Shown here: piece by piece, positions 25,008-33,430 of the stretch
Layout: each line of letters begins with the position of its first letter
How positions within the stretch are numbered: the stretch's first letter is position 1
Source of the DNA: Hymenobacter telluris
GTDB taxonomy: Bacteria > Bacteroidota > Bacteroidia > Cytophagales > Hymenobacteraceae
Assembly: GCF_017313265.1 (NCBI RefSeq)
Contig: NZ_JAFLQZ010000018.1
Location: 61,528-125,527, forward strand
Length of the DNA stretch: 64,000 bases
Reading direction: 5' to 3'
Notes under the pieces: generated by a model
What the model saw: the letters and a program-made list of their open reading frames with translations, nothing else
The model's database searches: none
Told to the model about the DNA's origin: nothing
Position numbers and translations under genes: made by a program

Positions 25008-28000
25008 CTACTTCACTACTTCCACCCAGCCTTTCACGTAGGGCGTGCAAAACCGCTGATTTTCCAGCGTGTAATAGTACACCCCGGCGGGCTGACCGGG
25101 TCCCCAGTCGTTGCGGTAGTCATCGGTGGAGTACACCTGCCGGCCCCAGCGGTTGTAGAGGCGCAGGCGCGTACCGGGCTCCATGGCCGTGGCGTCGGAA
25201 GGCCGGAAGGTGTCGTTTTTGCCGTCGGCGTTGGGCGTGATGATGTTGGGCGGCGACACCGGCCGCAGCAGGGTTACGTTCACCGCTTTTTCCTCGACGC
25301 AACTGCCCTGCGTGATGCGTACCGTGTAGCGGCCAGACGTGGTAGCCACAATACTAGGCGTAGTTGCCTGCGTCGACCAGAGGTAGGTACTGCCCGGCTC
25401 GGCCGTGGTTTTCAGCACCACCCCGCCCGCAATGCACCCCGTGGTATCGGGGGTGATGGTGGGCGACGCCACCAGCCGGACGGTGGTACTGTCGCGGGTG
25501 AAGCAGCGGCCGTTGTCTACCGTTACCGAGTATTTGCCGGGCTGCGTTACCACAATGCTGGCCGTGGTAGCACCGGTACTCCAGCGGTAGGTAGTGCCAG
25601 GGTTGCCGGCATTCAGCGTGAGCGAGCCACCGGGGCAAATAGCGAGGTTGCGAGGCAAGGCCACCGTAGGCTTGGCTTTCACGCGCACCGTTACGTAAGT
25701 GGTATCGTTGCGGGAACAAGCCAGGCCAGTACCCAGCGCCACCAGCCGCACCCGGTAGGTGCCCGGGTTCTGGAACACGTGCACCGGGGCAATAGCGGTA
25801 TCCTGAGCGGAGCCATCGGCAAAGTTCCAGCGGAAACGAGTGCTGCCCACGGTGCTGTTGATGAAGGCAACCCGCGAAGGAGCACACGCCGAATCGACGG
25901 GGGCCACAGCTGCCTGTACCGAGGTGCCAGCACCGGAATTTTGGTCGATTTTGAATACCAGCACATCAAGCCCGCCCGCCCGCGAAGTACGAGCATACGC
26001 GGTACTGGTGGTCGGAAAGACACCATTCGTGCAGTAGCTCTGGTAAAGCCGGCCTTGCTCATCAATCCGGTGCGAGTTGGTATGCACGTGCTGGCCAGTC
26101 GGACCAAAGTAAGAGCCAAATAGGCGGGTTGTGCAATCGGCGTCGAGCGTAGTGGTGTAAAAGGCCCCTGTAGTGCTATTGGGCAATGGGTTGACGATTG
26201 GCAAGCCAAAATCACTGCTGAGGCTCCCAATATGGACGTTACCGCAGTCATCAACTTTAAACGACTGAACTGTTAGAGTAGCACCGTTCAGGGGTTTGGC
26301 CAGAAACCGTTGTGTGGTAAGCGCGTTATTTAAGCTCGCTACAAAAATCCGCCCGTTTGGGCTTGTTAGTGCGCCGGGCGTAGCATTTAGCGTACCCAGA
26401 GCACTGCCGCATACCACTATATTTCCGGCCGCATCGGCATCTACGTGCGTTATGGCATCGGTCCCATTCACCGACCCGAAGAACGTAGAAGCAAGGAGCG
26501 CCCCGCCGTCGGCCCGCAAACGAGATACAAACGCGTCGCCGGGGCTGGCGTATACGGTGCGAAATGCACCGGGTGTTACCGGAAAGTCGGCAGCATTGGT
26601 GGTGCCCGTTACCAGCACGTTGCCATTCTGTTCCAACTCAACTGCCGTGCTGGTTTCAGTACCAGAAGCGCCCCCTAAAAAGGTACTCCACTGTAGCGTA
26701 GTCATGGAGGCGTTCAGGCTGAGCACAAACAGGTCGGTGCCGCCTATGGTACGGTCGTACGCGCCGGCGGTGGTGGGAAAGTTAGGCGACGAGGTGGTAC
26801 CAACCACCACGGCCCCGGCATTGGTTACGGCCAACTCAACCGGTAAATCTGCGGCGGTACCGCCCACATAGGTTGAGCCTAACAGAGCGGTTCCGGTGGC
26901 GTTCAGGTGCGTGACGGCTAAGTCAGTTCCACCATTAGAAGAAGCATCGTAGCAGCCCGTAGTACGCGGAAAATCCACGGAAAAGGTATTGGTAAGCACG
27001 TACAGCTCGCCGGCGCTATTGGTACGCAACGCCCGGACCTCGTCTGAGTTGGTTCCGCCCAGATAGGTAGCGTACAACAGCTGAGAGCCGGTGGGATTGA
27101 GCTTGCTGATGGCCACATCGGTACTTCCCTGGTACGACACCTGGTAGGCGCCGGGCGTAGTCGGGTAGCCGCTGCTCTGCCCGAAACCAGCCGTATAGAT
27201 ATTACCCGCATTATCGTAGCCAGTGGCTGCGCCCCACACCCCTCCCGTACTGCCAGAGTAGGTGCAGGCTACCACCGCCGGGTCAATCACCAGGGGCTGC
27301 TGGTGGTCGTAGCCCTGCGGAAAATCATAGTGCAAGGTGTTGTTGCTGAGGCGGTAGCGGCAGGGCACTTGTCGGCGCTGCCCACTTACCAGCTGATACG
27401 CATACGGGCGTTGCTCCACTACGTCGGTTACGGAGGTGTGCACCAGCAGCGAACCATCGGCTTGCAGCTTTAGGCCGTCGGTACCGCGGTAGCGCAGGGC
27501 AATGGCGGCGGGCCGCCCGCCGGGCTGCACAATGAAGTCGTACTTGAGGCTGCCTTTTTCGGTGCCGTACACGCGTAAATCGGTACCGGGGTAGAGGCTG
27601 GCGTAGCGCACCTCCTCGAACAGCGCTACATGGCTGGCCCAGCGGCTAGGATCACTGCCGATAAAATAGTTGTGATACGCTGGCAGGGGCTGCTGCCCCA
27701 CCGATTTTGCGGTGGCCGACGCACCCACAAAATCAACGAATACTGCGTGGCCGTGCACTGCCACATCAGCGGCGGGCTGGTGGGTTTGCGTGGCTTTTTC
27801 AGCGGCATCGTGGGCAAGTTGCAGGTCAGCGGCGCGGCGCCAATCGTACACCAGGCCGGTGGCAGTTAGAAATACGCTGCCCCCTGGCACCTCGGCCCGA
27901 AACTGCACCGGGGCGGCCCATTGACTTTTGTTTTCAACGAAGCGGGGGCCGGAAGCAGCCTGAGATTCTACGCTGCCAAGCACACACAGCATGCCCAACA

Positions 28001-28031
28001 CCGGCCGTAGCCACCGGGTAGAAAAGTACAT
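25008..28031 (-). CDS. Large secreted SBBP-repeat protein with CHU_C T9SS sorting domain
   Basis: 1007 residues from the ATG at 28029-28031. A signal peptide (LGMLCVLGSVESQA) leads to a beta-rich N-terminal domain (FVENKSQWAAPVQFRAEVPGG, DUF7948-like). From about 250 to 640 there are repeated SBBP/beta-propeller units (YLGGTNSDEVRAL, YVGGTAADLPVEL, FLGGASGTETSTA, each followed by GNVLVTGTT-like turns). Next come a PKD-like domain (FNSTVGSTRFRWNFADGS type) and Ig-like repeats (YRWSTGATTASIVVTQPGKYSVTV and a second copy). The C-terminus NIITPNADGKNDTF...LYNRWGRQVYS...YYYTLENQ is the gliding-motility CHU_C domain, a type B T9SS signal. It is probably exported across the outer membrane and kept at the cell surface. 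Role: adhesion or matrix, inferred. Confidence 0.88.
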   Translation of the reverse strand: MYFSTRWLRPVLGMLCVLGSVESQAASGPRFVENKSQWAAPVQFRAEVPGGSVFLTATGLVYDWRRAADLQLAHDAAEKATQTHQPAADVAVHGHAVFVDFVGASATAKSVGQQPLPAYHNYFIGSDPSRWASHVALFEEVRYASLYPGTDLRVYGTEKGSLKYDFIVQPGGRPAAIALRYRGTDGLKLQADGSLLVHTSVTDVVEQRPYAYQLVSGQRRQVPCRYRLSNNTLHYDFPQGYDHQQPLVIDPAVVACTYSGSTGGVWGAATGYDNAGNIYTAGFGQSSGYPTTPGAYQVSYQGSTDVAISKLNPTGSQLLYATYLGGTNSDEVRALRTNSAGELYVLTNTFSVDFPRTTGCYDASSNGGTDLAVTHLNATGTALLGSTYVGGTAADLPVELAVTNAGAVVVGTTSSPNFPTTAGAYDRTIGGTDLFVLSLNASMTTLQWSTFLGGASGTETSTAVELEQNGNVLVTGTTNAADFPVTPGAFRTVYASPGDAFVSRLRADGGALLASTFFGSVNGTDAITHVDADAAGNIVVCGSALGTLNATPGALTSPNGRIFVASLNNALTTQRFLAKPLNGATLTVQSFKVDDCGNVHIGSLSSDFGLPIVNPLPNSTTGAFYTTTLDADCTTRLFGSYFGPTGQHVHTNSHRIDEQGRLYQSYCTNGVFPTTSTAYARTSRAGGLDVLVFKIDQNSGAGTSVQAAVAPVDSACAPSRVAFINSTVGSTRFRWNFADGSAQDTAIAPVHVFQNPGTYRVRLVALGTGLACSRNDTTYVTVRVKAKPTVALPRNLAICPGGSLTLNAGNPGTTYRWSTGATTASIVVTQPGKYSVTVDNGRCFTRDSTTVRLVASPTITPDTTGCIAGGVVLKTTAEPGSTYLWSTQATTPSIVATTSGRYTVRITQGSCVEEKAVNVTLLRPVSPPNIITPNADGKNDTFRPSDATAMEPGTRLRLYNRWGRQVYSTDDYRNDWGPGQPAGVYYYTLENQRFCTPYVKGWVEVVK

Positions 28032-28257
28032 AAAAATCAACCTATAGAGTGGGAGTAAAAGAGGTGTAAAATACTTAAATCGGCAGCGCACCTGCTAGTA
28101 CTTAACAGGCTTTTTGCTATACTTTTTGACAGCAAACCTTCGCTTTTTTCACTGGCTAGCCCTGATGGATTCACTATCCCATAATTCTGCGGGACGTTGG
28201 CATGGCTTTGCGCGGCGCGGCTGCGTACACATACACTCACGCGTAAAATCCCCCTAT

Positions 28258-28512
28258 ATGAAAACGACCTTCGAATCTGAGTCTGATGCCTTAGCCGTTC
28301 CCGGCAATACCCCTACCACCGCCCAAGCCCCGGCCACTACCTCACCCGACGGCAACAATGACGATACCGGTGAAGCCCCGGTACCCGTTGCTGGCAACGG
28401 CGCCCCCGATTACAGCCAGGTGGAAGTGAAAACCGAACCTGAACTTCCCACTCCCGATAAAGCCGGCGGCAGCGCCACCGAACCCGAAAGCGGCGGCGGT
28501 TACAGCGGTTAG
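28258..28512 (+). CDS. Small disordered acidic protein (84 aa)
   Basis: 84 residues from the ATG at 28258, with no signal peptide and no cysteine. Almost all residues are Pro, Thr, Ser, Gly, Ala, Asp or Glu, so it should be disordered. It ends in a Gly-rich stretch GGGYSG. The codon pattern (GC-rich third positions) is like that of real genes here, but the evidence is otherwise weak. Its TAG stop is at the outer edge of a nested palindrome (28511-28701). Two other low-complexity proteins are at 38723 and 39034. Confidence 0.55.
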   Translation: MKTTFESESDALAVPGNTPTTAQAPATTSPDGNNDDTGEAPVPVAGNGAPDYSQVEVKTEPELPTPDKAGGSATEPESGGGYSG

Positions 28513-28701
28513 AGAGTAACTGAGTAGCAGAGTGACTGAGTGGCTTTTACCCAAGCAACGGCGCTAGTAAGAGCGTTTAGCAGACAGCCTGTAGCAATGC
28601 AAAAAGCCCTTGACGTGTGCTTACGTCAAGGGCTTTTTGCATTGCTACAGGCTGCACCGTATAACACTTGATACTCAGGCACTCCGCTACTCAGTTACTC
28701 T
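28511..28701. repeat. Nested palindrome: 8-base word arms outside, 32-base perfect hairpin inside
   Basis: The outer arms (28511-28538 and 28674-28701) match in 26 of 28 positions and are made of 8-base words: AGAGTAAC, TGAGTAGC, AGAGTGAC, TGAG. The right outer arm holds the last codons (VTE) and stop of the TonB fusion gene. The left outer arm starts at the stop of the small acidic gene. Inside is a perfect 32-base inverted repeat. Confidence 0.85.
28585..28654. terminator. Very long perfect hairpin between convergent genes
   Basis: Arms 28585-28616 and 28623-28654 are exact 32-base reverse complements with a 6-base loop (GTGCTT). The T and A runs inside the stem (CAAAAAGCCC / GGGCTTTTTG) make it work as a terminator on either strand if the shorter inner stem of 12 pairs forms first. 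It lies between convergent genes. Confidence 0.9.
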
Positions 28702-30177
28702 AAACGGCACGCTGATTTCGACGGGGCGGGCTGTGCGGCGACCTTTGCTGATGGCCGGATACCACCGGGGGCCTTCCTTCAGCAGCCGAATGGCTTCCGC
28801 GTCGCACTCTTCGGATAGGCTGCTCACCACCTTGATATCCTGTACGCTGCCATCTACGGCCACGGTAAAGCGCAGCTTCACGGTGCCTTCTTTGTTGTCT
28901 TTCAGCGCCTTTTCGGGGTACTGCAGGTTTTTCTTCAGATACTCCCGAAAGGCTGCGTAGCCGCCGGCTGGCAGCGCGCCAACGGACATTGGCGCTGGAG
29001 GCCGCTCCCGCCGTACTACCACCACTTCGTTGAGCTGCTTGGTGTCGGGCGCTAGTGCCAATGCTACGGTGCTGTCAAGGGCTCCTATCTGCTGCTCCGA
29101 CGAGGTGTAGCCGATACTGTTGAATGTCAGGGCTTTCACGGAATCCGGCACCAGCAGCGCAAACGAACCGTCGGCGGCCGTGCTGGCCCCGATGGCCGTG
29201 CCTTTGGCCAGCACCGTCACGCCCGGCAAACCAGCTCCGTTGGTTTGGTCTGTTACTTGGCCGCGCACCAAGCGCATACCGGCTGGCGTGGCCATGGCCG
29301 AAGTGACACTACCGACTAGAGCCTTGGTGCTAGGTGCCACCCGGCTACTGGCTGCCGCTGGGGCAGCAGCCACAGTCCTCTTCTTTGCAGCCTTGGGCGC
29401 CATAGGCTCCGCCTCCAATTTTCTGTTATTGTTCAGCGTGTAGGCATCTGACTCCGCTTGTTCAACTGTTCGGGCCACGCTGCCAGAATCCGTCACAACA
29501 AGCTCCTTGCTACCAGCATCATTGCCTAGAGCCGTGCCACTGTCCGCTACTCCAGCAATTTCACCATCCGTATCAGCTACAACAACGGCCGACTGCCGGC
29601 GTGCCGACCGCAAAGCCACGGGTGGTCTTGGCGACGGTCGGCGCAAGGCGGTTGGCTCGTCTGTTGGCACAGAAGCCGCTGCCACGGCACCAGCCGCTTC
29701 CGTTGCTGCCTCAGGAGCCGACGCGGCTGCCGGTGCCGGTGGCGGAACGGCGCTTGGTGTAGCGGCCGGTTGCTGCATAGCTATTCGGGGAGCTGAAGCC
29801 GGGCCTTCAGTGGTGCGGCGCACCCCCAACCACAAAGCCGCGGCCGCCAGCAGCACCAGCACAGCCGCCGCTATCTGCCGCAAAGGCCACAGCGGCGCTA
29901 CTGGCGTAGCATCGGGCTTTTCTTCGGCCACACGGGCGCGCAGCCGGGCCTGCAAGTCGGTTAGGGCGCGGTCGGTGGTGGGCAGGTCGGTTTGCGCAAG
30001 GCCTTCCAGCACATCGGCGCACCGGGTGCAGGCCAGCGTGTGCGCTTCCACGCGATGCTGCTCGGCCGCTGGCAGCGTTCCGGCCACGTACTGCCGCAGC
30101 ACCGCCAGGGGCAGGTGCTGCCCCGCCGGCAAGCCGGCAGACAGGGAAGAAGCTGGAGACTGATTATCGGGCCGCAT
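28687..30177 (-). CDS. Anti-sigma-like zinc finger fused to carboxypeptidase-regulatory and TonB C-terminal domains
   Basis: 496 residues. The N-terminus has HTLACTRCADVLEGL (H46, C50, C53), the zinc-binding anti-sigma motif. A membrane helix (RQIAAAVLVLLAAAALWLGV) is near 99-118. A long Ala/Pro/Thr-rich linker follows, then a carboxypeptidase-regulatory-like domain (VRGQVTDQTNGAGLPGVTVLAKG...FNSIGYTSSE, about 305-375) and a TonB C-terminal domain (FREYLKKNLQYPEKALKDNKEGTVKLRFTVAVDGSVQDIKVV...VPFRV, about 408-496). The start overlaps the ECF sigma gene by 14 bases, so the two are co-expressed and the protein should be the sigma's membrane partner. The periplasmic TonB part may contact an outer-membrane receptor. 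The C-terminal codons are in a palindrome. Confidence 0.85.
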   Translation of the reverse strand: MRPDNQSPASSLSAGLPAGQHLPLAVLRQYVAGTLPAAEQHRVEAHTLACTRCADVLEGLAQTDLPTTDRALTDLQARLRARVAEEKPDATPVAPLWPLRQIAAAVLVLLAAAALWLGVRRTTEGPASAPRIAMQQPAATPSAVPPPAPAAASAPEAATEAAGAVAAASVPTDEPTALRRPSPRPPVALRSARRQSAVVVADTDGEIAGVADSGTALGNDAGSKELVVTDSGSVARTVEQAESDAYTLNNNRKLEAEPMAPKAAKKRTVAAAPAAASSRVAPSTKALVGSVTSAMATPAGMRLVRGQVTDQTNGAGLPGVTVLAKGTAIGASTAADGSFALLVPDSVKALTFNSIGYTSSEQQIGALDSTVALALAPDTKQLNEVVVVRRERPPAPMSVGALPAGGYAAFREYLKKNLQYPEKALKDNKEGTVKLRFTVAVDGSVQDIKVVSSLSEECDAEAIRLLKEGPRWYPAISKGRRTARPVEISVPFRVTE

Positions 30178-30811
30178 CGGAAGTGAAAGACGTGGTGGGC
30201 GGAGCAGATTCGAGGTTGCGCCGGAGGTTGCGCTTGCCGTTTTGCAGATGACTTTTAACTGAGTTCAGGTCGAAACCGGTTTCCTGGCTGATGTCGCGGT
30301 AGCATTTCTTTTCCAGAAAAAACAGCTCCAGACATCGTCGTTGGCCGGGGGGCAGGGCAGCCAGCGCGTGTTCGAGGGCTTGCAGGCGGGCTTCGGTGAA
30401 GGTGGCTTCGTCGGGGTCATCAGGTTCCAGATGCTCGGCCACCACCGATTCCATACCGGCCGCATCAGGAAAATGCAGCACCAGTGCCCCGCCCCGGTCG
30501 GGCCCCGGCCGCTGGCGGGCCCGCAGCACCATCAGGCAATGGTTGCGGGCCGTGGCGTGCAGCCAGGCCGGAAAGTTGTCTACCTCATGCACCCGGAGCT
30601 TGTCAACCAGCTGCTCGAACAGCTGCATCACGGCGTCCTGGGCGTCGGCATCGCCGGGCCCCAGGTAGCGCCGGCAAACAGCAAACACTTCAGGCATGTG
30701 CCGCTCGTAGAGTACGCCCAAGTCGGCTACGTCGCCGTGCTGGCGGTAGCGCACCAGCAACTCCGCATCGGATAGCTCGGCTGGTAACTTCGGACGGCGT
30801 TTGAAAAACAT
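30164..30811 (-). CDS. ECF-type RNA polymerase sigma factor
   Basis: 215 residues from the ATG at 30809-30811. Region 2 is DAELLVRYRQHGDVADLGVLYERHMPEVFAVCRRYLGPGDADAQDAVMQLFEQLV (about 16-70) with the core-binding YERH and the -10 recognition helix DNFPAWLHATARNHCLMVLR. Region 4 is ALAALPPGQRRCLELFFLEKKCYRDISQETGFDLNSVKSHLQNGKRNLRR (about 150-200), a helix-turn-helix for the -35/-33 element. It overlaps the anti-sigma-TonB fusion by 14 bases. It should direct a small regulon when released from that protein; target genes cannot be seen here. Confidence 0.92.
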   Translation of the reverse strand: MFFKRRPKLPAELSDAELLVRYRQHGDVADLGVLYERHMPEVFAVCRRYLGPGDADAQDAVMQLFEQLVDKLRVHEVDNFPAWLHATARNHCLMVLRARQRPGPDRGGALVLHFPDAAGMESVVAEHLEPDDPDEATFTEARLQALEHALAALPPGQRRCLELFFLEKKCYRDISQETGFDLNSVKSHLQNGKRNLRRNLESAPPTTSFTSDAAR

Positions 30812-31082
30812 GCGGCGCGACAAACTCGGGGCGGCGCCGCTCGTTCGGCCAGCCGCTGGCTGCCCCAAGATACGGCAGTTGGGGCGGTTGAACAGCCGGC
30901 TCCGTCAATTGCACAAAGATTGTATTCGATTGTGTGCTGGCACGAACCTGCTCGTTTATCGGGGCGGAAACCTAAAAACGGGGCTTGCTGCTAATCTTCA
31001 ACCCGGAATTACACGTTATCTTGTTTGATATTCGTGCGGCCGTTGCCCGGCACATCCGTTGTTGTTTTTAATTTCTGGTGTC
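30812..31082. other. Intergenic region between two divergent sigma-factor genes
   Basis: 271 bases with no ORF worth reporting. Near-matches to TAnnTTTG occur (TATCTTGT at about 31016 on plus), but none is complete. If either sigma factor controls itself, its motif should be here. Confidence 0.4.
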
Positions 31083-31571
31083 ATGCCACAGCCACTTGCC
31101 GCTACGCTCACCCACTTGCGGGTGGGCAACCAGACGTTCCTCGTCAACTTCTACCAAGAGCACCGAGACACGTTTGCGGCCTGGGCGCGCCAGCAGCACC
31201 AGCTGGACCCGGCCGCCGCGCACGAGCTGCTCCGGTCGGTGTTGGTTGAGTTCTACGACCAGGTAGCCGACGGCCGCCTTACCAAGCTGCCGGCCGACGT
31301 ACCAGCGCACATCTACGACATGGCCGCGCAGCAACTCAAAGCCACTTCGGCCGCGCTGCCAGTGGCCGAAGCCAGCCGCCGTAGCCGCCTGTTAGGGCAG
31401 TTTGGCCAGCTCAGTGCCGACTGCCAGCAGGTGCTGATGTTCTTCTATTTTCGGGGGTATAATTTCAAGAAGCTGGCCGGCAAAATGGGCTTTGCCAATG
31501 CCACCGTCGGGCGCCTACAAAAAGCCAGCTGCCTGCGCCGGCTGTATGATTTGCACCAGCGGGTTGAGTAA
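31083..31571 (+). CDS. Short sigma-70-like regulator
   Basis: 162 residues from the ATG at 31083. The C-terminal part QLSADCQQVLMFFYFRGYNFKKLAGKMGFANATVGRLQKASCLRRLYDL (about 108-157) is a sigma region 4-type helix-turn-helix. The N-terminal part (FLVNFYQEHRDTFAAWARQQHQLDPAAAHELLRSVLVEFYDQVADG) is a diverged region 2, with weak similarity to the usual core-binding helix. It may be an ECF sigma factor that has diverged or a sigma-like transcription regulator. The next gene is a membrane protein with an anti-sigma-like N-terminus, so the pair resembles a sigma/anti-sigma module. The palindrome at 31588-31690 separates them. Confidence 0.75.
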   Translation: MPQPLAATLTHLRVGNQTFLVNFYQEHRDTFAAWARQQHQLDPAAAHELLRSVLVEFYDQVADGRLTKLPADVPAHIYDMAAQQLKATSAALPVAEASRRSRLLGQFGQLSADCQQVLMFFYFRGYNFKKLAGKMGFANATVGRLQKASCLRRLYDLHQRVE

Positions 31572-31587
31572 GAACTGAATAGCGTAT

Positions 31588-31690
31588 TAGTTGATTGTTG
31601 GCGGGCTGCTTGTTGAACGACGGGCCTATTCTTCCCTAACAACAGTCAACAATTCAGCTATCAACAATTTAACTATTTAACAATCAACTA
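31588..31690. repeat. Palindromic element, GTTGATTGTTG family, copy 2
   Basis: The left arm has TAGTTGATTGTTG (31588-31600); the right arm has CAACAATTCAGC, TCAACAATTTAAC and CAATCAACTA, ending at 31690, right before the next gene. Copies with similar words are at 9395-9487 and 38960-39040. Confidence 0.65.
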
Positions 31691-31694
31691 GTAA

Positions 31695-32480
31695 ATGGAC
31701 CTGCGCCCTTATCTGGATGAACTGGAACGATTCGCTGACGGGCAACTGTCGGAGGCGGAGCAGGACGCGTTTGAACAGCGGCTGGCGCAGGACGAGGAAC
31801 TAAGCGCCGCTTATGCAGCCTACGAGCAGTTTACGGCCGACCTGCGCTGGGTGGCCGGCCACGAAACGCTACGCCTGCGCCTACGCAACCTGGATAAGCG
31901 CCTCGATGAGCGGCAAACGGCACTAACCAACCTTAAAACGCGCACCCAGGCCGCCCGCATGCGCTGGAGTTGGCTGGTGGCTGGCCTCGTGCTGGCGTTG
32001 GGCGTAGCAGCTTGGTTTCTGTTTCGGCCCCAGCCTCTTGATGCCGAACAGGCCTGGACCCATTATTACGTGCCCGACCCTGGCCTGAGCGAAACTGAAG
32101 CCCAGCGTACCAGCAACCCATTGCTGGTACAAGCCATGCGCCAATACCGTGACGGGCATTACTCGGCGGCGCTGCACTCCTTGCGCCGTATTCCGGCCTC
32201 CACCCTCGGCGACGATACGCTGCTGTATTACACGGGGGTTATGCTGCTGCGGCAGAACGAAGCTGGGGCGGCCCGCTCCTACCTGACCCGCGCCACCCAA
32301 CAACCCGCTTCCGTACTGGCCAACAAAGCGCGCTACCATTTGGCTATGGCTCAGTTGCGTACCGGCGAGTGGCTCCAGGCTCGTGCTACTTTGCAAAGCA
32401 TAGCCGCCAACACCCAGAACCCTTATTGGGTGGAAGCCCAGGCAGCTTTACAAGCGCCGGAGCTTTTCTCGCGCGACTAA
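31695..32480 (+). CDS. Membrane protein with anti-sigma-like N-terminus and TPR-like periplasmic part
   Basis: 261 residues. The N-terminus LDELERFADGQLSEAEQDAFEQRLAQDEELSAAYAAYEQF resembles the cytosolic sigma-binding helices of Bacteroidota anti-sigma factors (the FADGxLS...FExxLAxD pattern). A single membrane helix WSWLVAGLVLALGVAAWFLF is near 90-109. The periplasmic part has TPR-like helices (ALHSLRRIPASTLGDDTLLYYTGVMLLRQNEAGAARSYLTRATQQPASVLANKARYHLAMAQLRTGEWLQARATLQ). It follows a short sigma-like gene and is the likely binding partner of that protein. The TPR part may hold a sensory partner. Start is ATG at 31695. Confidence 0.78.
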   Translation: MDLRPYLDELERFADGQLSEAEQDAFEQRLAQDEELSAAYAAYEQFTADLRWVAGHETLRLRLRNLDKRLDERQTALTNLKTRTQAARMRWSWLVAGLVLALGVAAWFLFRPQPLDAEQAWTHYYVPDPGLSETEAQRTSNPLLVQAMRQYRDGHYSAALHSLRRIPASTLGDDTLLYYTGVMLLRQNEAGAARSYLTRATQQPASVLANKARYHLAMAQLRTGEWLQARATLQSIAANTQNPYWVEAQAALQAPELFSRD

Positions 32481-32544
32481 TACCACCCTTGGTCCGTAGC
32501 CGAACCGTAGCAACCGGAACCGCGCCATTTTCGTCTCGGGAAAC

Positions 32545-33285
32545 ATGCGTTCTGTTTCACAGCCTACAGATTCCAACTCGCCCGCCTCTATCAGCATCAT
32601 TATTCCTACTTACAAGGAAGCCGGGCAGATCGGGAGCTTGCTACGCCACGTACGCGCCGCCGCCGGGCCCGATTCTCTTTTGGAAATAGTGGTAGTGGAT
32701 GCCTACAGCCCCGATAGCACGGCCGCTGAGGCGCGCCAAGCAGGAGCCCGGGTGGTGCTGTGCCCCCGCAAAGGGCGCGCCGCACAGCTCAACTTCGGAG
32801 CTACGCAGGCCCGCGGCAGCATTCTGTATTTTTTGCATGCCGATACCTACCCGCCCGTAGGGTTCACCCACGACATCAGTGAGGCGGTGGCGCGGGGCGC
32901 AGGGGCCGGCTGCTACCGTTTGGCGTTCGATCATCCGAGCTGGTTTCTGAAAAGCAACGCCTGGTTTACCCGCTTCAGCCTCGAGGTATTCCGCTTCGGC
33001 GACCAAAGCCTGTTCGTACGCCATGAGGTATTTGCGCAGGCCGGAGGCTACCGCGAAGACATGGTGGTATTTGAGGACCAGGAAATTACGCGGCGCCTGA
33101 AGCGCCTAGCACCGTTTCGGGTGCTGCCCGGCCCCATCGTCACGTCGGCCCGCAAGTACCGCGACAATGGTGTCTGGCGGCTTCAAGGTATTTATTACCT
33201 CATCACGGCCATGTACCGGTTGGGCATGTCGCAGCAGAAAATGGTGAACGTGTACCGCAAGCTTATCCGGCAGGACAAAGTGTGA
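32545..33285 (+). CDS. Family 2 glycosyltransferase (TIGR04283-like)
   Basis: 246 residues. ISIIIPTYKEAGQIGSLLRHV (17-37) is the usual opening of a GT-A fold; EIVVVDAYSPDSTAAEA, GRAAQLNFGATQARGSILYFLHADTYPP (metal-site region HADT), and FGDQSLFVRHEVFAQAGGYRE plus FEDQEITRRLKRLAPFRVLPGPIVTSARKY fit the TIGR04283 family, which has been linked to arsenosugar synthesis in other bacteria. No arsenic genes are nearby, so the substrate stays open. No signal peptide. The last codon and the stop belong to a palindromic element. Confidence 0.85.
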   Translation: MRSVSQPTDSNSPASISIIIPTYKEAGQIGSLLRHVRAAAGPDSLLEIVVVDAYSPDSTAAEARQAGARVVLCPRKGRAAQLNFGATQARGSILYFLHADTYPPVGFTHDISEAVARGAGAGCYRLAFDHPSWFLKSNAWFTRFSLEVFRFGDQSLFVRHEVFAQAGGYREDMVVFEDQEITRRLKRLAPFRVLPGPIVTSARKYRDNGVWRLQGIYYLITAMYRLGMSQQKMVNVYRKLIRQDKV

Positions 33286-33430
33286 GGTGGTGAAGTGGTG
33301 AGGTGGTGAAGTGGTGAGTTTTATGTTCGGTTTGCGCCAACTGCGCGGTTAAAACATAAAACTCACCATCTCACCACCTCACCACCTCACCACTTCACCA
33401 TCTCACCACCTCACCACTTCACCACCTCAC
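33282..33430. repeat. Palindromic element, GTGAGGTG family (8-base words), copy 1
   Basis: The left arm is four 8-base words (GTGAGGTG, GTGAAGTG, GTGAGGTG, GTGAAGTG) and then GTGAGTTTTATGTT. The core includes GCGCCAACTGCGCGGTT; the right arm has AACATAAAACTCACC and ten or so complementary words. It supplies the TGA stop of the gene on the left (33283-33285) and the TGA of the convergent gene on the right (33427-33429). The arms are unequal: the right one has more words. Confidence 0.88.

Noticed and set aside
33285..33430. Possible CRISPR array
   Set aside because: The repeat units are 8 bases without spacers and form the two arms of a palindrome; no cas gene is present.
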